Source: Rhizoclosmatium globosum
Lineage: Eukaryota; Chytridiomycota; Chytridiomycetes; Chytridiales; Chytriomycetaceae
Assembly: GCA_002104985.1 (NCBI GenBank)
Contig: MCGO01000046.1
Coordinates: 124,001-188,000, forward strand
Direction of reading: 5' to 3'
DNA length: 64,000 bases
This document shows, in pieces, positions 30,074 to 39,711 of this stretch. Both the position numbers and the translations under genes were made by a program. The notes beneath the pieces were generated by a model. That model ran no database searches. It saw nothing but the letters and a program-made list of their open reading frames with translations, and had not been told where the DNA came from. Numbering within the stretch: position 1 is the stretch's first letter; each line of letters begins with the position of its first letter.

Positions 30074-31535
30074 TTATTGTTTGAGAGGAGCAGCGGGGTG
30101 AAATAAACCACGCGAAGGAGATGACGATGGTCCCGAACTAGATTCTCCACTAGCTTCACTTTCACTGTCACTTCCACACTCCCCTTCTTCCCGATGTAGA
30201 AGGGTCTCTAGTACTCTAATGTCTTGTAAATGTGTATGTCCCGAATTCTCCTCTTCTTCTTGGCCAGGCATTGGAATCTGAGGGGTGACGCGAGCCCAGG
30301 CCTCGACACGCCGGTTTTGCTCCTCTCTAGCTTCAGCCTCGCATTGTTTTACGAGTTCGCTTTTCACGTCGTAGATGCGTTGACGGAGTCCGGAATAAAT
30401 GGGATCATCGGTGGGGATGTTTTGTTCAACCGATAGTGAAGGGCCACCGCCGTAAAAGGAGTATAGATTCAAATAATCTCGCTTGATAATTTGGATTTGA
30501 GTTATTAAGTATGCAAAAAATATGTTTGCTTACCTCAGAGATTAGGCCAAAGTCTCGAAACGGAAGGGCATCAGGATGTATCCGGTATTCGCTTTCGTCC
30601 CTGCCCGTAAATCCATCTTCATCACCTTCCTCGGCATTTATAATCATTGACCAGTTATCGATTCCATCTGGAGGCCCAGCATTTGACAAAAGAAACTCCC
30701 TCCACTGCAGCAAAAAGTCCCTCGAGAGCATATACAATCGATCCGATTCCACAATCTTGTACATCCCTCGCTCAATATACCGTCGTTTATTCCATGACGC
30801 AAAGTGGGTATCGAGGAACTTGTAGGGTTCTTGATTGGGCTTCAAAAACGCACTGATGATCTTATCTGTGAAATGCGTTTCGGCAACGTATTCCGTCTGT
30901 TTCCCCATCCATTTCGTACACTTGTAGCACCAAACTGAGCATATAAGAAACTTAGTAACTTTTTCAGGAGTGGAGATGATAGACACGGAATAGCCGGAAA
31001 AACTGCTTACATTCCAAAGTGTTGAGCTTGACGCAAATAGAGTGACCTGACTCTAGAAAGTGATTGATTGCATGTTGATTCTTTGTCCGGCCACATCCGA
31101 TCGAATAACAGTCTTTTGTCAAACACATCCACAAGTCTGGCGTAAGGCTTCCGCACTCTGATGTCGAGCATGCAATCGTTTCAAACGGTTGTCCTTCGAC
31201 GATGCTTTGGAATCGATGTATCCGGTTTTGCAATACGTCTGGATAACTCATGTCACTTAGATGGGGGCACATCGCACAGAACTCGCTGTCCCAACAAGCT
31301 TTCCGCCAGTCTCCGCCGTCATGGATGTAGTTGATTCCGGTTTTGCGGAAAGTGAGGGCCGACCACAGCTTTTTGGAGGACAGGAGAAGGGTTCGCAGAT
31401 CTCGGCATGTTGAAGCAAGCTTGAGAACATCGTAACAGCTTAGATAATCGATTGCTGCTATGTAAAAGATCTAGCAAGGTGGTCAGATGAAGGGTACTCT
31501 GATCGGAATCGTACTTCATGCGGCAGTTGTGGCAT
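30074..31535 (-). CDS. F-box / ZnF-UBP / DUSP protein, copy C
   Basis: Four exons (31515-31535, 31011-31470, 30534-30934, 30074-30481) join to 429 residues. Exon 1 is seven codons (MPQLPHE); the F-box follows (IFYIAAIDYLSCYDVLKLAS, KKLWSAL). The ZnF-UBP reads FCAMCPHLSDM, ACSTSEC, DLWMCLTKDCYSIGCGR, QHAINHFLESGHS and WCYKC. The DUSP reads LYMLSRDFLLQWREFL, then RDYLNLYSFYGGGPSL. The C-terminal 100 residues are Glu/Ser-rich and disordered. Differences from A and B: no intron between the CPHL block and the zinc finger, and one extra intron inside the DUSP. No catalytic USP domain is present. The proposed role is a ubiquitin-binding SCF adaptor. Confidence 0.88.
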
Positions 31536-31807
31536 AATGGTGAGTCTTGTTGAAGACCGTTGATTTGAGTCAAATTGCTTTGACCCAAAACCCAAAAACC
31601 CAGTATAAGATTATCCAATGTGAAATCAAACATTCCTTATAGCTGAAATACCATTCCAAGTTATTTCACAATATGAAGTCGGTGGTTGGTGTGATAGCCA
31701 ACAAAATGAGTTAACTTTCCAAAACGAGTTAACTTTCAACTTTATCCTCTTTAAACAATCAGATTTATTGATGTTCATCGTATTAGTATGGTAATCATAT
31801 GATCTGT

Positions 31808-32455
31808 TCATGTCTGATTGTTATCTTGGTCATCTATCACACCTCGAAACGTGTGATAATGAGGCCATATTCGATTGAAAACGACTTCGATGCCCTGTTC
31901 TCGCATTATTAGATATGCTTGTAAATACTCCATACAAGCTGACCATTGAAGTCGGCAGAAACATCCACCAACACACACCAACTTTAACCAAGAAAAACAA
32001 AGGCAAATAGTCCAGAATCCAATCATACATAAGATTTTGTAATGAATTCACGACTTTCAGAATGAGAAAGTATAATCCTAAGGCGCGAATTCCATGAGCA
32101 TTACTTGTTTCTGCATATTGCATGAATAAACGAGATGGTAATGCGACCGTCAGGATGTGACTAAGAGGCAAGTGAAGGATGTGAAGAGATAGGGAGAGAA
32201 TTGTGATGAGAATGACAGCTGCTGCGATTCGCGTCTGTGGTAATCAGTGCAGAATGAAGTTCGATTACTTTCTGAAATGATGAAACAACATCTTCTTACT
32301 TTTGGTATTCTTGTTGAGGCCTCTATACGACAAAGGAAAGGGCTTTGTGACAGGAGGAAGTCTGTTTAATTTGGTCATTAATCATATTTCTGCGGCTGCC
32401 CACGTCTGAAGTAGTTACCAATATGATGATGGTATTGCTGAATATGATGGGTCAT
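31808..32455 (-). CDS. REEP/Yop1 (TB2/DP1/HVA22 family) membrane-shaping protein
   Basis: Four exons (32419-32455, 32300-32361, 31944-32234, 31808-31894), all GT-AG with consistent phase, give 158 residues. The family core is clear: GIRALGLYFLILKVVNSLQN, then YDWILDYLPLFFLVKVGVC, WWMFLPTS, and a final amphipathic GIEVVFNRIWPHY. These hairpin proteins bend tubular ER membranes. Two hydrophobic hairpins precede a short polar tail. The N-terminus is rich in His and Gln (HHIQQYHHHI) and is assigned by splice phase only, so it is the least certain part. Confidence 0.8.
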
Positions 32456-32528
32456 TTTGTCGCTTCTCTATTCTATTTGTTTGACTATTTATTTATTCTT
32501 ATCAAAAACAACTGCGCAAAAGAGAAGG

Positions 32529-33529
32529 ATGGTTGACAGACAGGTCCGCCGCCCTCGCCCTCGTTCGCCACTCTGCCGCTGACTAATAACGTTTGCCACA
32601 GAATCGAGCTGGAGTCAAATTTGGAGGCGGTGGCGTTGCCGGATCCAGCGAGTCCAACGTCGACCGACGAGAGCGACTTCGAAAACTTGCGCTTGAGACG
32701 ATCGATCTGGCAAAGGATCCGTACTTTATGCGCAACCACCTCGGCTCGTACGAATGCAAACTGTGTCTGACGCTGCACTCAAGTGCGTTTCGTTTGTTTC
32801 GTGTTCAGAAAGAGTAGTGCTAAACTGCACAACTAGACGAGGGAAGTTATCTGGCACATACGCAGGGAAAAAAGCATCAGTCAAATCTGCATAGACGTGC
32901 CGCGAGAGATGCGAGGGATATGAGCAACCCAATGACCTTACAGGCTCAACAAGCGCTGGCTGCTGGTGCACCTGGATTTGGAGGACCCATCGTACCAAAG
33001 AAAGTTGCCATTAAAATTGGACGACCTGGATGTGAGTACTGTCAGATTGGCAGGACAATGAGAACTGAACAGGCTGTGTCAAACAGACAAAATCACCAAA
33101 ATCAAGGACCCGCAAACACAACAGCTTGGACTCTTGTTCCAGCTGCAATACCCTCAAATCGACGCGAAAACAAAGCCCCGGCACAGATTCATGTCAGCCT
33201 TTGAACAACGAGTCGAGCCTGCTCAACGTCAGTACCAATACTTACTTATCGCTGCGGAACCATACGAAACAGTTGCATTCAAAGTTCAAAGTAAAGAAAT
33301 CGATCGAGCTGAGGGTCGATTCTGGACATACTGGGATGTTGACGCGCATCAGTTTAGCTTACAGTTTTTCTTTAAGGCAGAGAGTAATAGGGCACCTGGA
33401 GATTCTTCTAGTGGTCCTAGTGGAGGGGCTTTAAGTGCTGGGTTGGCTAGTTTGCCTCCCAACCCAAATAATGTTCACCCAAGTCGAAAGTTTGTGCCTA
33501 CGGGATCTAATGCACAGCCTGTTGGGTAG
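32529..33529 (+). CDS. SF3A2: Splicing factor 3A subunit 2 (Prp11/SAP62)
   Basis: Four exons (32529-32543, 32602-32782, 32837-33031, 33087-33529) join to 277 residues. Exon 1 is only five codons. Near-identity to the family is visible: SSESNVDRRERLRKLALETI, KDPYFMRNHLGSYECKLCLT (the U1-type C2H2 zinc finger, completed by HTQGKKHQSNLHRRA), KVAIKIGRPGYK, and PRHRFMSAFEQRVEPAQRQY followed by YLLIAAEPYETVAFKV. The protein is part of SF3a in the U2 snRNP and helps position the branch site. It ends just after the conserved core with a short Gly/Ser/Pro tail, lacking the long Pro-rich extension of animal SF3A2. Start and acceptors were chosen to keep the conserved frame. Confidence 0.95.
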
Positions 33530-33677
33530 ATTTAATTTGAAGAAATTTGGTGTGAATAAAAAATATAGCGTATATTGGAGCTCCTCTTCTTGTTATACTG
33601 TTTCGGTAGTTGTGGAAAAAAATAAGTTTGGGGTTTTGATTTGAGTTGGAAAATAAACGTCAACAAGGGAATTATAT

Positions 33678-34664
33678 TCAGGCCACTACTTTTGCCTTCT
33701 CCATTTCTCTCCCTTCTTGATTCCGCCTTATCCGTCGTGAGAGTCTTGCCACCTCCAACAACTTGATTTTGCCAATTGCAAGACTCAATGGCACTCCAAA
33801 CAGAAACAAGTGCGCAACGAGTCCAAAGAGGCGACTCGCTTTTGCGTGGTTGTGTTGATTATTCTGTTGGAGAGTTTGTTTGTTATCCTTGTATTGCGTC
33901 GAGTAAAGGTTGGTGTTTGAATCGATTGAGGAACTGTCTGGAACTAATCCACCCATTATGGCATATCCAGCATAACAAAGTGATGAACCAAGGGTTGAAA
34001 TTGAGGACAGGAAACCGTATCGTGCAATTAACGGGTGGTACAAGGCGCCGCGTTCGTTGGTGTTGCATTCTTTACTTGTTTCAAAGATTTGTTGGAGACA
34101 AGCGTATGCAAAGTATCCGTCTAGCAAAGAAGCAAAAAAGATATTTGTCGCGGCAGTGATATTGTATGCGAGATTTTTGGTGGCATTTGGTAGTGGTAGA
34201 AGAAGTATGGAAGGAGGAAGTAGACATACGATACATGTAGTGATTGTCAAAGTTTTGAAAAATGTCAGGATGTGTGGTGTAGAATGGGTCCGGAATATAT
34301 CATTTGTTCTGAGCCAGGTGTATGCCTTTGGACAGGTTTCAGTTGACCTCATCCGCACAACTTTCCCGTCACAACTTACCAAGTACAAAATTAAAGTTAG
34401 AGCAAAAAGACACGATTTTGCAAGAAGTGGACTGTCCAGATCCGCTTCATGACGCGTATAAATTGCTGCAGAAACAAAGTAGCCAATGGAGGAGGCAATC
34501 AAGAGCAACAGAAGCCTATTCTTGGGACCCTTGAATACAGCAGAATAGTTTCCATCTGAGCAGTAGTAAAAGAGACAGCATGAGAGTCCCACTAGAATTA
34601 CGAAAGTGAGGACACCGAGGAATGCGAGAATGGTAGATGCAAGATTGGGATTAACATCGATCAT
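33678..34664 (-). CDS. Multipass membrane protein of unknown function
   Basis: A single exon encodes 328 residues with about seven hydrophobic segments: ILAFLGVLTFVILVGLSCCL, LLLLIASSIGYFVSAAIY, SCLFALTLILYLVS, FKTLTITTCIVCLLPPSILL, NIFFASLLDGYFAYACL, LSSISTLGSSLCYAGYAIM and LFGLVAHLFLFGVPLSLAIG. Polar Asn/Gln-rich sequence separates the last two. The topology suits a 7TM receptor-like or transporter-like protein, but I see no family motif. The gene is tail-to-tail with SF3A2 and divergent from SCYL2. Confidence 0.7.
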   Translation of the reverse strand: MIDVNPNLASTILAFLGVLTFVILVGLSCCLFYYCSDGNYSAVFKGPKNRLLLLLIASSIGYFVSAAIYTRHEADLDSPLLAKSCLFALTLILYLVSCDGKVVRMRSTETCPKAYTWLRTNDIFRTHSTPHILTFFKTLTITTCIVCLLPPSILLLPLPNATKNLAYNITAATNIFFASLLDGYFAYACLQQIFETSKECNTNERGALYHPLIARYGFLSSISTLGSSLCYAGYAIMGGLVPDSSSIDSNTNLYSTQYKDNKQTLQQNNQHNHAKASRLFGLVAHLFLFGVPLSLAIGKIKLLEVARLSRRIRRNQEGREMEKAKVVA

Positions 34665-34783
34665 GCTGACTTATTTTGGATGTGATAGTTTCAGCCATTG
34701 TGAAGTCACACTTTCATTGTTCCTGTTGACCCACACAAAGTTTGGCAACAACCAATCAGGTTGAAAGAGACTTTTCTTGACTG

Positions 34784-37739
34784 ATGCTCCAATGGCTTGG
34801 CACGCAAGTGCAGCAGCTAACCAGTGGCTACGAAGTGCATAAGCAGATTGGCAGTGGGGGAGCCGGTGCGTGAATGCAACGTAGTTCCCTAATAACCACG
34901 ACTAAACGCAATTTCGCAAACCAGGGCTCCAGTGGAAGGTCTTCTCTGCCACGGCCCGCACAAACTCGCAACCAGTGTCGCTCTTCACCTTTGACACTTC
35001 TTCAACGAATGCGAATGCGAAACAAAGCGCCGATGTGCTCAAGAAAGACTGTTCCACTCTCGCCCGCCTCAGACATCCAAACATCCTCGAAGTCAAGGCC
35101 GCCGCTTCAGAAACCTCAAATTCGAATTCGCTCTCGTTTGCCGCAGAGCCGCTCGTCGCAAATCTCGCAAATGTCCTTGGAAACTTGAATGGATTCGATC
35201 ACACTTCCCCGGCAAAGTTTAAGGACGAATTCAAGCTGGATGAGGTGGATATTCAGAGGGGGATTCTTTCGTTGTGCCAGGCCCTGGAGTTCTTGCATAA
35301 GAATGGTTGGACTCATGTTGCTCTCTCGCCTGAAGCAATCTTTATCAATGCGAAAGGCGATTGGAAGCTGGCCCTCTTTTCATTTGCTCAACACTCTACT
35401 TCGTCCCCGACTGCTACCTCTCCCTTCTATCTCTCAAATTATCCCCCCTTCTGCTCTCCCTCCCTCGACTTTCTCGCTCCTGAAACTGTACTGGATTCAT
35501 CATGCTCTACTGCATCTGATTTATGGTCTCTTGGCTGTCTGATTTATTCTCTGTACAATTACGGTCACTCTCCAATCTCTTGTGCCGGAAACGTCAACTC
35601 CTATAAATCTCGTATGATGTCTGCCTTAGATTCGTTATTCTCAAACAGCAACAATTTGCCTCAGGGACTCGAAGGTTGGTTTTAGCGAACGACGTAGCCA
35701 GGGAAACTGATGGAGCTGGAAACATCGGAAAATGCACACAAAACGTTGGTCGAGAAGTCAAGGATGAATTCAAAAAGATAGGACATAACAGATCGGAGAG
35801 CGATGCGAACATACATATTGACAGCGTTGAAGGAGGATTGAAAACTTAAGCTATGACAAAGTCTCAAACTGAATACCATATTACCTGGGCATTCATAGAT
35901 TTAGTACGCGGTCTATTGAAACAAAGCCCTCAACAAAGACTGTCTCTTTCAAGCTTCCAGTCGTCGCCTTACTTTGACAACCTTCTTGTTTCGACCATCA
36001 CTTTCTTGGAAACAATCGTCGAAAAGAATCAAGTCACAAAAGCCCAGTTTTTTAAAGGCTTGTGCAAATATTGCCACAATACAGCATGAAAACTGTTAAC
36101 CGGAAGATTTTACCTGCCTTACTGGGTGAATTGAAGGATCCATTAATGGTATTTTGGATCAAATTCAACATCTTTCGCTGAGTTGGTTTCTATAGAGTCC
36201 CTTTATTCTTCCATGTCTCTTCTGGATCAGTGAAAACAGTTCAGAACAAGAATTTACAACAGGAATTTTACCGTCCCTCAAGCCAATCTTCCAGCTCAAC
36301 GAACCACCACAAGCGCTTCTCCTTCTCCTCTCCCGAATGGACATCTTCATGAAGAAAATTACGTCGCTGATGTATTCAAACGCGGTCCGTACCCTCCTCA
36401 ATATGATATTTTATACAACGCAACTGACTTTGAATCAACAGATGTAATGCCTCTCCTGTACACATCCCTCACAACTCCCACCCACAAATCCAAGAACAAG
36501 CGATAAAAACAATTCCAATCCTCTTACCCAACCTCGACTTCTCCACCGTGAAATCATCGCTCTTTCCCAAACTCGCACACATTTACCAAACCTCTACAAC
36601 CCTCTCCATCCGCGTTGCATGTCTCATCACCCTACACGCGATGCTCAAGCTCCTCGACAAATTCACCGTCGTTGAAAAAGTCGTCCCCCTCCTAAAGGAA
36701 ACACGATCCGTGAAGCAAGCGTCCTCGTCGCGCTTCTCGTTGTATGGGAGGAAGTTGCGAAAGTCGTGGAGAAGGAAGTCGTTGCCGGGTTGTATTGGGC
36801 GAGTGTTGGAAGATGGCTGTGGATCCGTGTTTGAATGTGAAGCAGTTTCGGCGGTTTATGAAGGTGATTCGGGAGGTTGGGGAGAGGGTTGAGGAGGTGC
36901 AGGTTAAGTTTTTGGAGGAGAGGAAAGGGGTTATGGAGGTTTCACCGGAAGTGTCGGGGCTGAAAGTTGGTGGGGCTAGTGGTGGAAGTGGGGCGAGTAG
37001 ATCTGAAGGTATTTCACAAGCGCCTGATTTTGCCAGGTTTGGGACTTACATTGGGTATTTGGTTCTATGGTCTAACTTCTTTAAAAAAATAAGCCTTGTA
37101 AGGGGATCTACTAGACCTTCCGCTGCCGCTGCTGCAACTGCACCAAATTCGAGTGCAGACGTGAATGGGTTCGCGGATTTCGCGTCCTTCTCACAAACGT
37201 CGCAACCAACATCGCAACCAACATCGCAACATCGACAAAGCAACGAATGGGCAGCATTCAATCAACCTCCCCAATCTTCGATATCGACAATTGCAGTTCC
37301 CATACAGCAGCCTTTACAGCCAACGTCTAACGCGTCATTTGCTAATTGGAATTCTCAACCATCATTTACCTCAACATCAAACGTCATGTCTCCCATCCAA
37401 CCAACAGCACCGCAATCCTTTTCCGTCAAAATTCCAACAACATCAACGTCAAACAGCAGTAGTTATGGAGGTGTATTTGGAGCTTCAACTCCATCAACAG
37501 TGATTCCCACTCTCGCACCGCCGCCAATGTTCGCGTCGACACCGCTACAGCCATCAGGAGGCGTTACTTTGTTTAGTGCCGCTCCACCACCGGGATGGGG
37601 AACTCAGCAACCTGTTATGATGGGACAGAAATTCATGACTCCAATGGTTGGACAGCAACAATTCAGTGGGCAGCAACAATCGTCAGCACAAGCTTCGAAG
37701 AGGAGCAATAAAATGAACGAATTTGATCCGTTTGGATGA
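34784..37739 (+). CDS. SCYL2: SCYL2-like pseudokinase with HEAT repeats
   Basis: Exon 1 (34784 to about 34868) codes the glycine loop region (QIGSGGAG). Exon 2 gives RHPNILEVKAA, EPLVANLANVLGN, ALEFLHKNGWTHVALSPEAI, FLAPETVL and ASDLWSLGCLIYSLYNYG. The catalytic HRD is replaced (HVALSPE), as in SCY1-type pseudokinases. HEAT-like helices follow (LSLSSFQSSPYFDN, KAQFFKGL, ILPALLGELKDPLM, QALLLLLSRMDIFMKKI, IKTIPILLPNLDFSTV). The tail is Gln/Ser/Pro-rich with FADFASF and the end NEFDPFG, fitting clathrin/AP2-binding motifs. SCYL2 works in clathrin-coated vesicle traffic at the TGN and endosomes. The middle exons (about 35670-36540) are not fully resolved. Two one-base frame breaks occur near 36700 and 36790. 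A probable intron covers about 37038-37111. Confidence 0.88.
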
Positions 37740-37944
37740 TAGGAGGTGGATTTGGAATAAACATTGACAGTATTGTGATTTCAGATTGCTTATATTGTAT
37801 ATTCAATCATACTCTGGCACAGTGTCAAATACCATTCTGTAGTCCCTTACCCTTTCCTAAAAACCTTCCCTTTGTAAAATTCCACCACCGCAAGTTTACC
37901 ACTCCACCTCCAATCCGTAACACCTTCAGCTTCCAGTCGCTGCT

Positions 37945-39347
37945 CTACTCCCTCAGCCAACCCGACAATCGGATCCGACTTGTTGGTGCGTAACGAAACC
38001 ACCGCACGTAACCACGAACATCTCCAATCGCATCTGCAAACGGCGTGGTTGCAGGGAACTTGCAGTCATAAATCAGTTTGCGATAGTTCAAGTCTCCTTT
38101 GAAAATAACAAGTTGAGATTCTGCGAGGTCCTTAAAAACTCTAGGAGCAACGGTTGGGAGGTGATGGTGGGCCCAAAATGTGCACCAAACTTCGTCGCTT
38201 GTAATTACCCATGCACCAGTGGAAATGTAGGTGCGCCAGCGAGTTGCGAGTTCTTGGAGAAGAGTTGTTGGGTATTCCAAAGCGACTTTGGAGGAAGCAT
38301 TGGGAGAAAAGAAAAAGGGGAGAGGGTTTTCAAGGGCTGATAGGAGCCAGTTAAAGTCTTGGGGCATTGTGTCAGAGACAAACCAAGGGATAGTTTTACA
38401 GTGAAAGTAGGTTTTCGAAACACGACCCGATTGATGGAGATAATCAGCCAGAATCAAATCGCTGAATTGTTCGAATCCTTATTTTTGAGAAGGTGTTAGC
38501 AGTGGTTCAATATTTCAAGATGAATCGTACCACTGTTGTCCAAGACAAAGTCCAAACGACCGTTTCCGGCTTTAGGAAACGCGTCCTCAACATACGCGAC
38601 ATTTCATCCAAGTGGTTTGAAATAATGTTGGATTCCCCTGAAGCATCCTTCCTCATTTCCAGAATTTGGGCTTCAGATAAGCCAGCAAACATTGAGAGAT
38701 CCGTGGCATTTCCCCACAAACTGAGCATAAAAGATCTCTTAAATGGACACGGAATGCATCTGTGGAAGCAGTTGGAGCCAACTTGACAAGGGAGTGTTGG
38801 GTTTCTGTCAAGGGTGTTCTTATCAGCTTGATTGAGTTTGAATCAAATCCAGACGGTACCTGCGATGGCAGCGACTTTGGCGCTTAGGTCTTTGAATCCA
38901 GATTGTTTACTCTCCAAGAAAGGGTCAAACCCGCGCCAGGCAGGTTGGCTATTGATTGCCTCATCAATACGAGCATACAAGTAGCACTCAGCAAACAACC
39001 ACGACTGCAACAGAGTCCATTAGAATTGTCACACTCGAATCAGAGCTTACAGTTGTGAAGAAAGACGTGTCGGGAAAGTAGGTTTCGATTGCCTTGTTCC
39101 ACGATGCACTTTGAAGCCTTGCCAATGGCTTCTCTCGTGCCATTTCGTACTTGAGTTTGCTGAGTTCGGCAATGATCTTTGAGCCTTCGTCCTGGCTTCG
39201 GTCGCTTTTGAGAATTGCATTGATGACATCTGTTACGATAACTGGCCAGCGATTCAGAACTGTTGGGCGTGCAAAGCCTCCTTCATCGGATCCTTTGTGG
39301 AAGGGAAACGGTGGATTCGAAGGTGTTACGTCTGTGGTGGTTGTCAT
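37945..39347 (-). CDS. DUF89/ARMT1-family metal-dependent phosphatase
   Basis: The start (MTTTTDVTPSNPPFPFHK) leads into RWPVIVTDVINAILK and, after an intron near 39000, SWLFAECYLYARIDEAI. The core shows FMLSLWGNATDLSMF, LDFVLDNS and GFEQFSDLILADYLHQSG, then FHCKTIPWFVSDTMPQDFNW, all diagnostic of DUF89. Members are Mn/Co-dependent damage-control phosphatases acting on phosphorylated metabolites; human ARMT1 was also reported as a carboxyl methyltransferase. The predicted metal-binding Asp and Asn residues (WGNATD, DN) are present. Exons are clear around 39003-39347, 38500-38730 and 37945-38475. One frame break (about 38600) falls between NHLDEM and AYVEDAF, again as if one base were missing. 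Cytosolic. Confidence 0.87.
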
Positions 39348-39555
39348 TATTGAAGAGTTTCAAATTCACCTCAATCCCAGTATTAACAACATAATGGCAT
39401 AGCAAGAATTATTAGAGTATTTCGAATGTGAATTCAAGGTAATAGCTGGGCACTTCTCTGAGTTACAAAATGCCCATATTCCTGTCTCCAACACAACCTC
39501 CTTCGACACCTCCGCTCTTCACAACCCACCACATCAACTACAACCTTGCAAACTG

Positions 39556-39629
39556 CGCTCGGTACTGGGGTCGAACCAGTGACCTTACGGTTAACAGCCG
39601 TACGCTACTACCAACTGAGCCAACCGAGC
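39556..39629 (-). tRNA. tRNA-Asn (anticodon GTT)
   Basis: On the minus strand the acceptor stem GCTCGGT pairs with ACCGAGC. The D arm is followed by a TACGG/CCGTA anticodon stem enclosing loop CTGTTAA (anticodon GTT). The T arm is CTGG-TTCGACC-CCAG-like. The 74-base gene has no intron, and the discriminator base is G. Confidence 0.95.
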
Positions 39630-39711
39630 ACATTGACATAGAAGGCACAGTTATACTGGACTCTATATTTCCAAGACATAAATATTATTTTATTATATTC
39701 AGCAATAAAAC

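Noticed and set aside
24852..31535. Annotating the three paralogues as ubiquitin carboxyl-terminal hydrolases
   Set aside because: The ZnF-UBP and DUSP are present, but no Cys-box or His-box of a USP protease is found between or after them.
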